Positions 25,039-34,147 are shown, numbered from the stretch's first letter. The stretch is DNA of 64,000 bases from JAFGHJ01 sp964525555 (GCA_964525555.1 CAZGHN010000001.1:62001-126000), one strand, 5' to 3'. Numbers and translations are program-made. The notes: a model not told the origin generated them from the sequence alone.

Positions 25039-25710
25039 CTATCTAATAACTAAACCCTTCCTCGACAACTCACCGGTATCCGTCTTGAGATTATAAAAAT
25101 AAACACCACTTGGAACCATAACTCCATATAAATTGGTGCCATCCCACCTGGCAGTATAAATTCCGGGAGAACATTCCCTGTTAACAAGTTCCTTTACCAA
25201 GCCACCGTAAATATTATAGACTCGAAGAATTACACGCCCTTTATCCTCGCCTCGCGGTATTCGATATGTTAAAACCGCTGAATTAATAAACAGATTATCG
25301 GAAAATAGCATTAATCTATCCGAATCCAGAAGGTCACCTTCAATACCTGCTCCGGCCACTCTAACAAGGAAATAGTAAGGTGTAATACTGCCGGTAAAGT
25401 TCTCTGTCATGTTTATTGTTCCCGATGTACTATCGAGTGCTACCACATAAAGAGAGTTAAATCCAATTGTAAGGGTATCAAGTGCCGAAGCCGACCAATC
25501 AACACTTGAGGTTCCTCCACCCGAGGTAATCGTTGCTTCAGTCCAGGGACCTTGAGTCGTCTCGAACTGATAAAAAACTTTCATTATATTAGAATTAGTT
25601 GGAGTTCTAGAATTAGCGGCAGTCCCAGTTAAGGAAGGAATTCGATCTGTTGTTTCATGATTTGTAAGGTAATCGATGGTCGAGGCAAGAGGTGATGTGT
25701 ATTCCTGCAC
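25039..25710 (-). pseudogene. C-terminal remnant of a secreted protein with FlgD/type IX-like sorting domain
   Basis: About 223 readable residues. The end (RVYNIYGGLVKELVNRECSP, then RWDGTNLYGVMVPSGVYFYNLKT) is a FlgD Ig-like/type IX-style C-terminal domain. The middle (FYQFETTQGPWTEATITSGGGTSSVDW) looks like an extracellular beta domain. There is no signal peptide; the frame opens about 48 nt upstream at a TAA, and no ribosome-binding site is visible. A protein of this class needs export, so this is most likely the 3' remnant of a longer gene. Confidence 0.6.
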
Positions 25711-25771
25711 TTCATCAATAACCGTGTTGTTTGTTTTCGACTTTCGGTCAGTTATTTACTCTTTTCACTTT

Positions 25772-25954
25772 CTAACTTTTAACAGGAACAAAAATCCACA
25801 TAAGGATATAAATTATTATACCTGAACCTCCACCAAAAAGTAATCCGACAAAAACCATGCGAAAAATTATCGGATCTATATTAAAATATTCACCCAATCC
25901 TCCGCAAACTCCAGCAATGCCGCGATATTTCTTAGAACGATATAGTTTTTTCAT
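25772..25954 (-). CDS. PspC-domain protein
   Basis: 60 residues. KKLYRSKKYRGIAGVCGGLGEYFNIDPIIFRMVFVGLLF is the PspC signature, and GGGSGIIIYILMWIFVPV is the single membrane helix. In proteobacteria PspC senses envelope stress; stand-alone copies are common elsewhere. AAAGGAGGTAATAAA precedes the ATG. Confidence 0.93.
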   Translation of the reverse strand: MKKLYRSKKYRGIAGVCGGLGEYFNIDPIIFRMVFVGLLFGGGSGIIIYILMWIFVPVKS

Positions 25955-26012
25955 TTTATTACCTCCTTTATTTTAATATATTTGACAATACACATTTTAT
26001 TCAATTAAGAAA

Positions 26013-27116
26013 TTATTTCAAAGAAAAAACGCCGGTTCTCAATGTTCTTTCTACTAAAATAACCTGGTACATATAAACTCCGCTTTTTGCTCTTGTTCCG
26101 TCTTTTAATATTCCATCCCATTTATAATTCACCGTTCCTGCGGATTCGATATCCATCTTTATTTCTTCTATTTTTTTGCCTTCCGTGTTTGTTATCTTTA
26201 CCGTAACATTCGCCGGCTTATCCAGATGAAAAATAATAGCATCCAGGGGTCTTTGAGATTGCATATAGGGATTTCGGATATGTTCCGGTATTTCCTCCAA
26301 TGCAACAATACGAGCAGGATTTTTTTCGTTTTCGATTCTCTTTTTGATATCAAAATTATAGTAATGTGTGTACTTTTTAAGCGAAGATTCTTTAACTACT
26401 TTATTTTCTTTGAGTATATTATCTATTTTTTCGTAATTAGCCTTTATTTCATAATAATAGTAAAATGCCTTATCGGTTTGAGAGGTTTTATGCGCGTATT
26501 TATCAGTTTCAGAATACCCCAGAATTTCATAACATCCGCAAGATCCACAGCCGTAATACCCTAAGGGCAATACTAACGGCTTACATCCAATTTCATTTAA
26601 TTTCTTTTTTACCACATTATCGATTGTTGAACCGCCCCCCATTATTATGGTCAGCGTATTTTCCGGAAATACTCGCATTTCTCGTGGTTCGAAGACAACA
26701 AATCTAGTATCTGATAAAGGTTTTACTTTTATTATTCCGTTTTCAACATTAATCAAAAATTCTTCTTTTATTTTTCCGGGTTTCTCCCCAACAAAAAATA
26801 TAAAATGATAATTATCTTCCCTTTTTAATGATAATTCTCCTCGAGCAGGAGAAGAACCAAGGGTGTGCAACCCGGAAGGCATCTGTATGTACGGTGCAAA
26901 AGTGTGAAAATAACCATAATCTTTGTGACGGAATTCAATAGTATATCCCCCTGTTGAATACCACTTTTCAGTTTGCATCTGGAGTTCTAAATTCGCACCA
27001 TTTTTGAAATCACTTGTTATGGAAGCTTTATATTTTATTTCTTCACTGTTTTCCTGAGCAAAAATCAATATATTACAAACAAAAAAAACAAGTAATAAAA
27101 ATATTTTCTTTTTCAT
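26013..27116 (-). CDS. Secreted protein with C-terminal FlgD Ig-like/type IX-type domain
   Basis: 367 residues from the ATG at 27114-27116, which gives a signal peptide (KKKIFLLLVFFVCNILIFAQ). The body has no recognised family; it contains a cysteine cluster LGYYGCGSCGCYEILGYS. The last ~80 residues (AIIFHLDKPANVTVKITNTEGKKI, KWDGILKDGTRAKSGVYMYQV) form a FlgD-type Ig domain. There is no ribosome-binding site. The promoter at 27124-27152 would put the transcript start only one or two bases before the ATG, suggesting a leaderless mRNA. Confidence 0.75.
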   Translation of the reverse strand: MKKKIFLLLVFFVCNILIFAQENSEEIKYKASITSDFKNGANLELQMQTEKWYSTGGYTIEFRHKDYGYFHTFAPYIQMPSGLHTLGSSPARGELSLKREDNYHFIFFVGEKPGKIKEEFLINVENGIIKVKPLSDTRFVVFEPREMRVFPENTLTIIMGGGSTIDNVVKKKLNEIGCKPLVLPLGYYGCGSCGCYEILGYSETDKYAHKTSQTDKAFYYYYEIKANYEKIDNILKENKVVKESSLKKYTHYYNFDIKKRIENEKNPARIVALEEIPEHIRNPYMQSQRPLDAIIFHLDKPANVTVKITNTEGKKIEEIKMDIESAGTVNYKWDGILKDGTRAKSGVYMYQVILVERTLRTGVFSLK

Positions 27117-27123
27117 TAGTTTA

Positions 27124-27181
27124 ATGATATTGGAAAAAAAGATAAAAGTCAATGTTAAATTTACTAAAAGTAAATTTAACA
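27124..27181 (-). promoter_or_regulatory. Promoter with inverted repeat abutting the -35 box (copy A)
   Basis: Reading the minus strand: GTTAAATTTACT-TTT-AGTAAATTTAAC (inverted repeat within 27181-27153), one A, TTGACT (27152-27147), 17 nt, TATCAT (27129-27124). The same arrangement occurs at 54289-54344 and 55402-55458. Confidence 0.7.
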
Positions 27182-27284
27182 GTTATGAGTCACCAGTCTT
27201 GTGTCATGAGTCAAGCCTAAATCCCAACCCCTAAACGCTAAATCCCAAATCCTAAAGATGGACTGATGACTATTTAATATATTT

Positions 27285-27647
27285 TTATTTCTCGTAATTT
27301 ATATCAAGCTTAGCAGCTATACCATGGAATTTTCGGTCGTGAGTTAAAATAGGAGTCTCGCTTAACATCGCCGAAGAAAGAAGATGCACGTCGACATAAC
27401 CCAACCCCTTCCCCATCAGTTGCTGCAAATCGATAAACTCCATTACCTCTTCGTGAGTGGCTACTTTTGCAAAAGGCAAAGCATTGAGCAACGTAAGTAT
27501 TTCCGAACGTTTTTTCAAATTCCCGCAGGCAAGTTCTCCAACAACAAAAGGATGACACACTACCATACCCCGATTAAGCAAATTTTCGAGTAAAGAATCT
27601 CCATCTCGAAGATGGGAAACCCAAACGGAAGTATCGACAAGAACCAT
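27285..27647 (-). CDS. vapC: VapC-type PIN-domain toxin
   Basis: 120 residues. The PIN acidic residues are in MVLVDTSVWVSHLR (Asp5), VGELACG (Glu near 38), GKGLGYVDVHLLSSAML (Asp) and TPILTHDRKF (Asp). VapC toxins are Mg-dependent ribonucleases, often cutting tRNA. It lies 3 nt after the antitoxin gene on the same strand. Confidence 0.93.
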   Translation of the reverse strand: MVLVDTSVWVSHLRDGDSLLENLLNRGMVVCHPFVVGELACGNLKKRSEILTLLNALPFAKVATHEEVMEFIDLQQLMGKGLGYVDVHLLSSAMLSETPILTHDRKFHGIAAKLDINYEK

Positions 27648-27650
27648 TTC

Positions 27651-27848
27651 TTAATTTTCTTTCGAACTTCTTCTAGGTATTACTTTAAGCTTTTTCTCCG
27701 TCCCACCCAATTTTGCGAGCCTCTTGGCGCTCTCCAGGGAAATCAAAGCTTCAAGTCCTAAGTTTACCAGAGATGTTTTCTCCTTTACCCCGGTTAAACT
27801 GGAAGCCTTTCTTACAAGCTCATCCTTTATATTCAATGTGGTTCTCAT
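27651..27848 (-). CDS. vapB: VapB-type antitoxin
   Basis: 65 residues. MRTTLNIKDELVRKASSLTGVKEKTSLVNLGLEALI is the ribbon-helix-helix type VapB N-terminus (a DUF2191-like start). A basic C-terminal arm ends RRSSKEN. AAAGGAGGAATG precedes the start. A perfect inverted repeat in the promoter is the likely binding site. Confidence 0.9.
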   Translation of the reverse strand: MRTTLNIKDELVRKASSLTGVKEKTSLVNLGLEALISLESAKRLAKLGGTEKKLKVIPRRSSKEN

Positions 27849-27882
27849 TCATTCCTCCTTTATATATGCAATATTATATGTA

Positions 27883-27911
27883 TTAATATGCATAAAATAT
27901 GCATTTGTCAA
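27883..27911 (-). promoter_or_regulatory. VapBC promoter and operator
   Basis: On the minus strand TTGACA (27911-27906), 17 nt, TATTAA (27888-27883). The spacer holds the perfect repeat ATGCATA-AAA-TATGCAT (27888-27904), a plausible antitoxin operator. Confidence 0.6.
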
Positions 27912-28006
27912 GTGCTTATCAGCCACGAAGACACCAAGACACAAAGTTTTTTTGTTGTTTTCTACTTGAACCCTGGGACCCTAAAAATCTTGAACCCTTA
28001 ACTGTT

Positions 28007-30079
28007 TTATTTAAAAGGAAGTTTGATTTTATCCTTGATTTTCTCGATTTCTTCTTTTGCTTTTTCTTCGATCTTTCCGGTTGCCTCTTTTTTCTTCTCG
28101 TCTATCTTCTTCTGCAGTTCCTGCTTTTTCTTCTCCGCTAAATCCGTGTACGTCTTTACTTCCAGAAGATTTCCTTTAAGGTCATCTTCCAGCGATACAA
28201 AACCTTTATAACTCTCTTCGTATTCCCCGAGTTTAGCGCTTATTAAACTGTTTAATTCTGCATCGAGTTTAGCCTTAGTTTCACCTACCCACTCTGTTAC
28301 CAATTTACTTATTGTTCCGGAAATTAATTTATCCAGATTGCTCTTTATCTTAAAAGTATATTTTCCATTTTCGTCAATTGTGTAACCAACCTCAATATCC
28401 ACAGGATTAGACGAAAGAATGGATCTGACACTCGCCGCGATTTTATCTTCCTTATCACTTAAATCCATCTTGAGATTAGAAAGTTTTATATGCAAAGTTC
28501 CGCCCGCTCTGTTTTCCCGGTCAAAAGAAAGGTTTCCATCGAGATTGTATGTACCTTTTGTGCTGCTGACTTTTAAAGCTTTTATACCTTCATCTAATAC
28601 AAAAGGTATATTTTTTGCTTTAAAATCAAAACCGGCCGATTTTTCCCTGTTTTCCCTTTTATCTATAAAACCCGCCCACTCGACCTCTTCACTGCTTTTA
28701 ACTCTTTTGACGGAAAAAACAGTCGGATTATTTAATAAATTCGGATCGCTTGTTATGTCGGTGGCTTTTACACTGTAAAGATTTCGCTCATTTTTACTGC
28801 CAATAGAAACATCCATATTCTGAAGCCAGAATTTCGGAATTGCTATACAGGGATAAGTAACGTCTCTGCCATAAGACCGCAAAACCAAATTTCTCCCTTC
28901 TTTTCTCTTCATCATAGGTTTTAATTTTTCAAAGTAATAATTCCAACGCTTAAACTTACCGTTTATCTCGCCCAGATATTCCTGTATGTAAGGATCGAGA
29001 ATCGCACTGGCAATTTCCCCTCCCTTTTCAGGCAACTTAATAAAAGAAGAGAGATACGCCAAATCATTACTGATGCTGGTGCCAACACTTTTTTTATCCG
29101 CGCTTGCCATATTTAAATCTGTTTTCAGTTTATTGTAGGAACCTGTAAAATTCGTTTCCGTCAGCTTAATAGCTTTATATGTTTCATCGACCATGTTATA
29201 AGCACTTAATGCCTCGTCAGCGGTTTTTATGTTTTTTATATTTATCGCTTTCACCGGTTCTATCAATTTCGGAAGGTTTTCCAGTTCTTTCTTTTGCGCC
29301 CGTATGGTTTCTTCCCATTCTCCTTTTAAATTCAAATATTTTCCGGGAAGTTCCTCCAGGAGTTCAGGGGTTTTGATATTTTCCTTCTCCCTCTCAATAA
29401 TATCAGCCACGACCTTCCCCGCATCTTCCATAAAAGCACCTACAAAGGTTTTCTCTTCTTCCTCTCCCATCTCTCCCGCCTTTGCAACACTAACACCTGG
29501 AAGGGCTCCGGAGGTTTCCCTTTCCGTATCCCACCTGATTTCCTGTAACCCTACATTGTTGATAACGACCTTGTTCCTTACGAGCTGCTCGATATCGATC
29601 TGTACATCAACCTCTCCGAGTTCGAACAAATTTCGGAAAGGCTTTCTGCTGTTAGCGACTTCCAGAGATTGAAAACGAACACGCCCTTTTAAAATCTGCA
29701 AATCCAGCCCTCTCATCTCTGCTTTTGCCTCGAATATTGTTTCAAGATTCCTCTCTATAACACGCTCAACAATCCTATCCAGAAAAATTATATTGAAAAC
29801 TATTACTGCGATTATAAAAATCAGGATAAGAGAAAGCTTACCCCGGACGATGAATCCTTCATTGCTCTTAATGCTCTTCGCAATACTTTTGAGTCTACTT
29901 ATATCTTTTTTACCGAGGTTTTCCTTTAGCTTATATTTACCTTCCTCATCCCGGGTAAAAACTTTATTTATAAAATCTCTGTACTCATGTATATAGAGTT
30001 TGCTACGGATTTTCTTTTTAAACTGTTCTTCTGTAAATGTTCCTTTAAATAGTTTAGGTATTTTTATTTCTTTACCCAT
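28007..30079 (-). CDS. TIGR03545-family protein (AsmA-like)
   Basis: 690 residues. After a 95-residue cytoplasmic start comes one membrane helix (LSLILIFIIAVIVFNIIFL). An AsmA-like segment follows (RGLDLQILKGRVRFQSLEVANSRKPFRNLFELGEVDVQID). The middle and C-terminus are rich in Lys/Glu coiled coil, ending EKAKEEIEKIKDKIKLPFK. The layout and the immediately upstream membrane partner match the TIGR03545/TIGR03546 pair. Function unknown; an envelope role is inferred from the AsmA-like region. Confidence 0.85.
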   Translation of the reverse strand: MGKEIKIPKLFKGTFTEEQFKKKIRSKLYIHEYRDFINKVFTRDEEGKYKLKENLGKKDISRLKSIAKSIKSNEGFIVRGKLSLILIFIIAVIVFNIIFLDRIVERVIERNLETIFEAKAEMRGLDLQILKGRVRFQSLEVANSRKPFRNLFELGEVDVQIDIEQLVRNKVVINNVGLQEIRWDTERETSGALPGVSVAKAGEMGEEEEKTFVGAFMEDAGKVVADIIEREKENIKTPELLEELPGKYLNLKGEWEETIRAQKKELENLPKLIEPVKAINIKNIKTADEALSAYNMVDETYKAIKLTETNFTGSYNKLKTDLNMASADKKSVGTSISNDLAYLSSFIKLPEKGGEIASAILDPYIQEYLGEINGKFKRWNYYFEKLKPMMKRKEGRNLVLRSYGRDVTYPCIAIPKFWLQNMDVSIGSKNERNLYSVKATDITSDPNLLNNPTVFSVKRVKSSEEVEWAGFIDKRENREKSAGFDFKAKNIPFVLDEGIKALKVSSTKGTYNLDGNLSFDRENRAGGTLHIKLSNLKMDLSDKEDKIAASVRSILSSNPVDIEVGYTIDENGKYTFKIKSNLDKLISGTISKLVTEWVGETKAKLDAELNSLISAKLGEYEESYKGFVSLEDDLKGNLLEVKTYTDLAEKKKQELQKKIDEKKKEATGKIEEKAKEEIEKIKDKIKLPFK

Positions 30080-30084
30080 ACAAC

Positions 30085-30624
30085 TTACCTTATGTTATCG
30101 TAAAACCTGACAGCAGCACCAAATTTGTTCCTAACTCCTGTCAGGATTGGTTGTTTTGAGACTGCCTTAACAAATTTATTATTTGCTATTCGTTCCCTCA
30201 CTTTATCGCGGTAAACATCGACCAGATACTTAGATAAAAAGTAAATCGGTACAAACATTACCAATCCCACCACCAGTCCGCCCATGACAAGGGAATTGTA
30301 ATACTTCGTCATATAAAAGAATGGGCTGTTGAAAAGTTTTGTAAAAAAGTCGCCCAAAGAGGAAATTGTAAGAATAGCAAATCCGATTTTATCCAGGAAT
30401 ATATCCAGAAAATCAAGTAACATACTGAAAACGGCCAGGAAGACCATTTCTACTGCTTGATTTATTTTAAGAAAAAAAGTAAGCGTAAACAAAGATATCC
30501 AGAAAAGGTTTGCTTTGGGAATAAGAGCAAGAAGAAAAGCAAAAGATATAGCCAGCGCGATCTGCGATGTTTTCTTATTCGAATTTATTGCTACAAAAAC
30601 TTTCGCAAACCAGGTAATAATCAT
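30085..30624 (-). CDS. TIGR03546-family membrane protein
   Basis: 179 residues with about four membrane segments (IALAISFAFLLALIPKANLFWI, LFTLTFFLKINQAVEMVFLAVFSML, MGGLVVGLVMFVPIYFLSKYLV). It is the usual partner of the TIGR03545 protein and starts the two-gene operon; the genes are 5 nt apart. Function unknown. Confidence 0.85.
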   Translation of the reverse strand: MIITWFAKVFVAINSNKKTSQIALAISFAFLLALIPKANLFWISLFTLTFFLKINQAVEMVFLAVFSMLLDFLDIFLDKIGFAILTISSLGDFFTKLFNSPFFYMTKYYNSLVMGGLVVGLVMFVPIYFLSKYLVDVYRDKVRERIANNKFVKAVSKQPILTGVRNKFGAAVRFYDNIR

Positions 30625-31142
30625 AATCCTAAAAATCCTTCGACTCTAATTGTACGAGTTTTCATAATCTTGTCAAGGAATTTTAATGCCACAAAGGCAT
30701 TAAAATAGTCACGAGTCACGAGTCTTGTGTCGTGAGTCAAACCTAAATCCCAACCCCAAAATCCTAATTACAGGTTTGTTTCAAGTTTGTTTCTTTTGTT
30801 TTGACTGATGACTGGAGACTGGTGACGGATGACTATGTTCCTAACCCCCAAATCCTAAACCCTAAAAATTGCCACAAAGGCACCGAGTTAATTATCAATG
30901 TTTAATGTTGAATTAAAAGTTCAAAATTCAGAATTCAAAATTATAAAACCCTAACCCCTAAATCCTAAACCCTAGTTCACACAAAGACACTAAGACACGA
31001 AGATTTTTGTTAGTTTTTGCCGTCTGCTGTCAGCCGTCAGCCGTCAGCGGCCAGCGGCCAGCTTTTCACTCTATACCCTAAATACTAGACCCTGAAGACG
31101 GACTAATGACTGGTGACCAAAGCTATGGTATGGAAATTTATA
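30625..31142. repeat. 518-bp intergenic tract built from degenerate repeat families
   Basis: No gene. In order: CACGAGTCACGAGTCTTGTG words (30707-30743), CCTAAATCCCAACCCC heptamers (30741-30770), GACTGATGACTGGAGACTGG (30800-30830), CCCCCAAATCCTAAACCC (30842-30868), GCCACAAAGGCACCGAG (30870-30890), AACCCCTAAATCCTAAACCC (30950-30975), CACAAAGACACTAAGACACG (30975-31000), and GCCGTCAGCCGTCAGCGGCC (31020-31062). It is the richest example in the window of these families side by side. Confidence 0.7.
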
Positions 31143-32003
31143 TTAATCAGTAGATGTGTAAACTGAATCCGCAGTCTTATTATCCTCACTCTTATTCTTC
31201 TCATCTTGTACATCAAAACATTTTTCCAGCCATTGCTCAGCATTCCGATTACGTGCAATGATGAACTTCTCTGATGGCATCGTATGCACCAGTGTTTTAT
31301 ACATAAACCGAGTCTGGCGGTTGAACTGGGTGTGATGAGCTTCGACCGCCCGTGTCCTTTGATTTGCATATTTGGTCACATTTACACGAACATTTATGGC
31401 ACGCTCGGAAACACCGATACTTCCTGAGTAAAAGGGGGAAAGATTGTTTGTGATGGCCATATGCAGCAACAGTCTACCGGAATCCGTTAGATCAAACGCG
31501 AAATCCGTGGCAAATCCAGTCATCCTATGATCCCAGTTACCAGTAATGCCATCGGGACCAAAACCGATAACCACTTGTGGAGTTATATCATTGAAAAGAT
31601 CATGCAGCGCTTGCTTTACAGCGTCAGCATGTTGTGGCACTTGGCCATCCGGATACCTTAGAAAAATAGGCGATCTCTTTATGCCGATAGCCTGCAGCGA
31701 TTGTAGAGCCTCCTTTTCACGTACTGCGCCCAGTGCATTCCCACTAAGACCTTTACCAGTCTCATCCGCACCGCCATCCCCGGAAGTAACATATACGACT
31801 GTTATGTTAAAACCCTCAGCCGCAAACTTTGCCAGTGTGCCGCTTATAATGGTCTCATCATCAGGATGAGCAAGCACAGCGCAAATTGACCCATCAGCGT
31901 GATTTTTACTGACATCATTTTCACTTGGTCTGCAGGCAAATAACCAGAGTACAAAGCAGAGGATGAGCATTAAACAAAACCCTAAAAGTGTTTTTCCCTT
32001 CAT
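31143..32003 (-). CDS. PIG-L/LmbE-family deacetylase, lipoprotein
   Basis: 286 residues. The lipobox CFVLWLFAC and following linker suggest a lipid-anchored protein. The catalytic motif AHPDDETIISGTLAKFAAEG (HPDDE Zn ligands) opens the domain, and GFGPDGITGNWDHRMTG holds the later His. The family removes acetyl groups from N-acetylglucosamine-type substrates. The ATG at 32001-32003 has AGAGG at better spacing than the ATG six bases upstream. GC content is higher than the neighbours', suggesting transfer. It is preceded by the conserved leader element. Confidence 0.88.
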   Translation of the reverse strand: MKGKTLLGFCLMLILCFVLWLFACRPSENDVSKNHADGSICAVLAHPDDETIISGTLAKFAAEGFNITVVYVTSGDGGADETGKGLSGNALGAVREKEALQSLQAIGIKRSPIFLRYPDGQVPQHADAVKQALHDLFNDITPQVVIGFGPDGITGNWDHRMTGFATDFAFDLTDSGRLLLHMAITNNLSPFYSGSIGVSERAINVRVNVTKYANQRTRAVEAHHTQFNRQTRFMYKTLVHTMPSEKFIIARNRNAEQWLEKCFDVQDEKNKSEDNKTADSVYTSTD

Positions 32004-32015
32004 TTTCATTCCTCT

Positions 32016-32141
32016 CTACAGACTATAAAATAATTTATAATTAATCACAAATACTCCTCTTCCAGGCAATATAAAATGATTTTATATTTCTAAGTAACTC
32101 AATAAACACTATTACTATAAAAAAAATCACATCACTGTCAA
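32016..32141 (-). promoter_or_regulatory. Promoter and conserved leader (copy 1) upstream of the PIG-L gene
   Basis: TTGACA (32141-32136), 16 nt, TATAGT (32119-32114). The leader then carries GAAATATAAAATCATTTTAT, AGAGGAGTATTT, and a micro-ORF from GTG (32048) to TAG (32016) reading M-I-N-Y-K-L-F-Y-S-L. The same arrangement precedes three other genes. Confidence 0.6.
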
Positions 32142-32275
32142 TGTTTATTTTAACGCAAAGACGCAGATAACACAGAGGTTTTTTTTGTTTTAACTAAACC
32201 CCAAATCCCAAATACTAAACATGAAATCTTTTCATGTTTAAGGTTTGAGGTTGTTAATACTGTTAATATATGCCC

Positions 32276-32726
32276 CTATTCTTCGAAGCCAAAGCCAATG
32301 ACCTTTGGTTCGTCACCTGTCGAGACGTATATCAACACGCCTAGTTCGGTCTCATCTAAATCGTCCTCCTCTCCGGGAATGATGATGCGAAAGGCAACAT
32401 TCTCCGGGAAGACCTCGTCGTCCAAACTGACGACGTCGTACGCCCTCTTGGCCGTGTACTCGAAATATACGATTTCGGACGTGTCTTCTGCAATGGCAGC
32501 AAAAAACTCGTCGATAAGCTCGCGTTCTTCTGCTCCAAAAACATCGCCGTCCAGGGAGAACGGCATAACGAACAGGGACTGCACGGTCTCGACGTCCCCC
32601 GTGCCGTACGCGTAGGCGAAGGAGACGGCGATAGTGTCGGGCGGTTACGACCTTCTCCTCAGGGTCGGCTGCATAGGCCGTAAACATAGCCACGGCCGAA
32701 AGCACGATAAGCGTGAAAAACTTCAT
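32276..32726 (-). pseudogene. Frameshifted exported protein of unknown function, GC-rich
   Basis: The reading starts at ATG 32724-32726 after AAAGGAGCCTAT with a signal peptide (KFFTLIVLSAVAMFTAYA). It shifts frame near 32640, where one extra C breaks VVTA from DTIAVSFAYAYGTGDVETVQSLF. Removing one base restores about 150 continuous residues ending KVIGFGFEE. The restored protein resembles small secreted NTF2/DUF4878-like domains, but I cannot assign it. GC content (over 50 percent) is far above the surroundings. It is either a recent pseudogene or a sequencing error. Confidence 0.65.
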
Positions 32727-32743
32727 ATAGGCTCCTTTGTGGT

Positions 32744-32871
32744 TATAAAATATTTTATATATACTAACATCAATCATAAATACTCCTCTGTTAAGCCTTA
32801 TAAACTGATTTAAACATTTCTGATTAACTCCATATATACTATTATTATAAAGAATTTAACATTATTGTCAA
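32744..32871 (-). promoter_or_regulatory. Promoter and conserved leader (copy 2) upstream of the frameshifted gene
   Basis: TTGACA (32871-32866), 16 nt, TATAAT (32849-32844). Then GAAATGTTTAAATCAGTTTA, AAGGCTTAACAGAGGAG, and an ATG at 32777 reading M-I-D-V-S-I-Y-K-I-F. Here this micro-ORF runs in frame into the downstream signal peptide. Confidence 0.6.
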
Positions 32872-32876
32872 TATAA

Positions 32877-33071
32877 CATAACCACAAGATTTCACAAATT
32901 ACAGGATTTTTTATGTTGTTTTTTTGACACAAGACTCACGACACACGACTCAAGACCGGTCGATTATTCGACCAATTCGAAGAATCTTTTCACAGTTCAA
33001 GATCTGATCCCATTAACACCCATTTACACAAAAACCTTCAAAAACCTATTTTAAGGTCTATCCAATCTACA
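32877..33071. repeat. Gap with GACTCACGAC-type repeats
   Basis: ACACAAGACTCACGACACAC (32928-32947) and related words; otherwise nothing seen. Confidence 0.45.
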
Positions 33072-33914
33072 TTACAGTAACAGAAATATAGTTGTAACAG
33101 CTCCTGAAATGATTCCTAAAAACAATAATACAACACCACCACTAGCGGTAGTTTCACTCTCTGGTTTAACCATTTTCGCTCCCTCTTTAATTGGTCCTCC
33201 TTGAACAGGATATTTATGAGAGAAAAAAGCATAGTGAAAACTTGATAATGGGTCAACAAAACTCTTCTCTATTGTATCAGAATTTTTAGCTTCAAATGTA
33301 TCTGCATATTTAATCTCTCCCGTAGATGTTCTTTGAACTCTAACAGATAACCGTACGAGGCAGTTTCTTTTAATATGTACTTTATCGCTTTCAATTTCCT
33401 CATAATTAAGCCCGCATTCCAGAATTCTATAACTTATCATATAATCTGCAGAACTTAACCGGGTCCCTAAGAGTGGCATAGACTCTTCTTTAACCTCAAT
33501 GATTCTGCTCCCCTTCTCACCTGTCCCTTCCATATAATATCGTCCTCCCCCTCTATCTCCCTGTAATAAGAGGGAAAATTTAGAACTCTGGCTTTCTTCT
33601 ATCATATCCTTAACAGCATTTTCATCTCTTTCCAGAACCATAAATCTATTATTAATCAATGAACGTATTAAATTATCTTCGATCATAGCAATTAAAGGAT
33701 AGTCGAGCGTTTGATTTGTTTCCAGTGATCGCAGGATAACCTTACTCTTTTTCAGTGTACTAAAATCTAATTCTTTTCCAATATCCAATTTTTCAATAGT
33801 ATTTTCTATAAAGATTTGATTTGAATTCTCATACTTCGGGTACCGATACTGTCTCGCACAATTAAAAAATATACTCATCAATATAAACACAAAAAAAACT
33901 TTCAAATATTTCAT
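33072..33914 (-). CDS. Lipoprotein with CsgG/LpoB-like domain
   Basis: 280 residues. Signal peptide and lipobox (FVFILMSIFFNCARQ). The domain LDFSTLKKSKVILRSLETNQ, MIEDNLIRSLINNRFMVLERD, SSADYMISYRILECGLNYE, and VRLSVRVQRTSTGEIKYADTFEAKN has the strand-helix order and the 'mutate, bind, report' pattern seen in CsgG/FlgO/LpoB-like lipoproteins. A C-terminal hydrophobic helix (GGVVLLFLGIISGAVTTIFLLL) is unusual. GGAGGTATA precedes the ATG. An outer-membrane assembly role is inferred. Confidence 0.6.
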   Translation of the reverse strand: MKYLKVFFVFILMSIFFNCARQYRYPKYENSNQIFIENTIEKLDIGKELDFSTLKKSKVILRSLETNQTLDYPLIAMIEDNLIRSLINNRFMVLERDENAVKDMIEESQSSKFSLLLQGDRGGGRYYMEGTGEKGSRIIEVKEESMPLLGTRLSSADYMISYRILECGLNYEEIESDKVHIKRNCLVRLSVRVQRTSTGEIKYADTFEAKNSDTIEKSFVDPLSSFHYAFFSHKYPVQGGPIKEGAKMVKPESETTASGGVVLLFLGIISGAVTTIFLLL

Positions 33915-34147
33915 TATACCTCCTAATTTTAATTTTACAGAGTAATATTTCTAACTAAAAATTTTTTGCTTACTATTATTATACAAAATATTTTATTTTA
34001 ATCAACCGTCTTTCTGGAAAGTTTGTTTGATTTAGATGTTTCGGAGAAAATTAGAATAAATTTTAATTTTCTAAAGTACCGTTATAAATTCTGCGATTAT
34101 TTTGAAATCGCCTTCACTTTCAGGTGTGATAATTATAGGTTCATTAA

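Noticed and set aside
30741..31062. Possible CRISPR array (regularly recurring short repeats)
   Set aside because: Units are 7-9 bp, directly adjacent and degenerate, with no spacers; no cas gene in the window.
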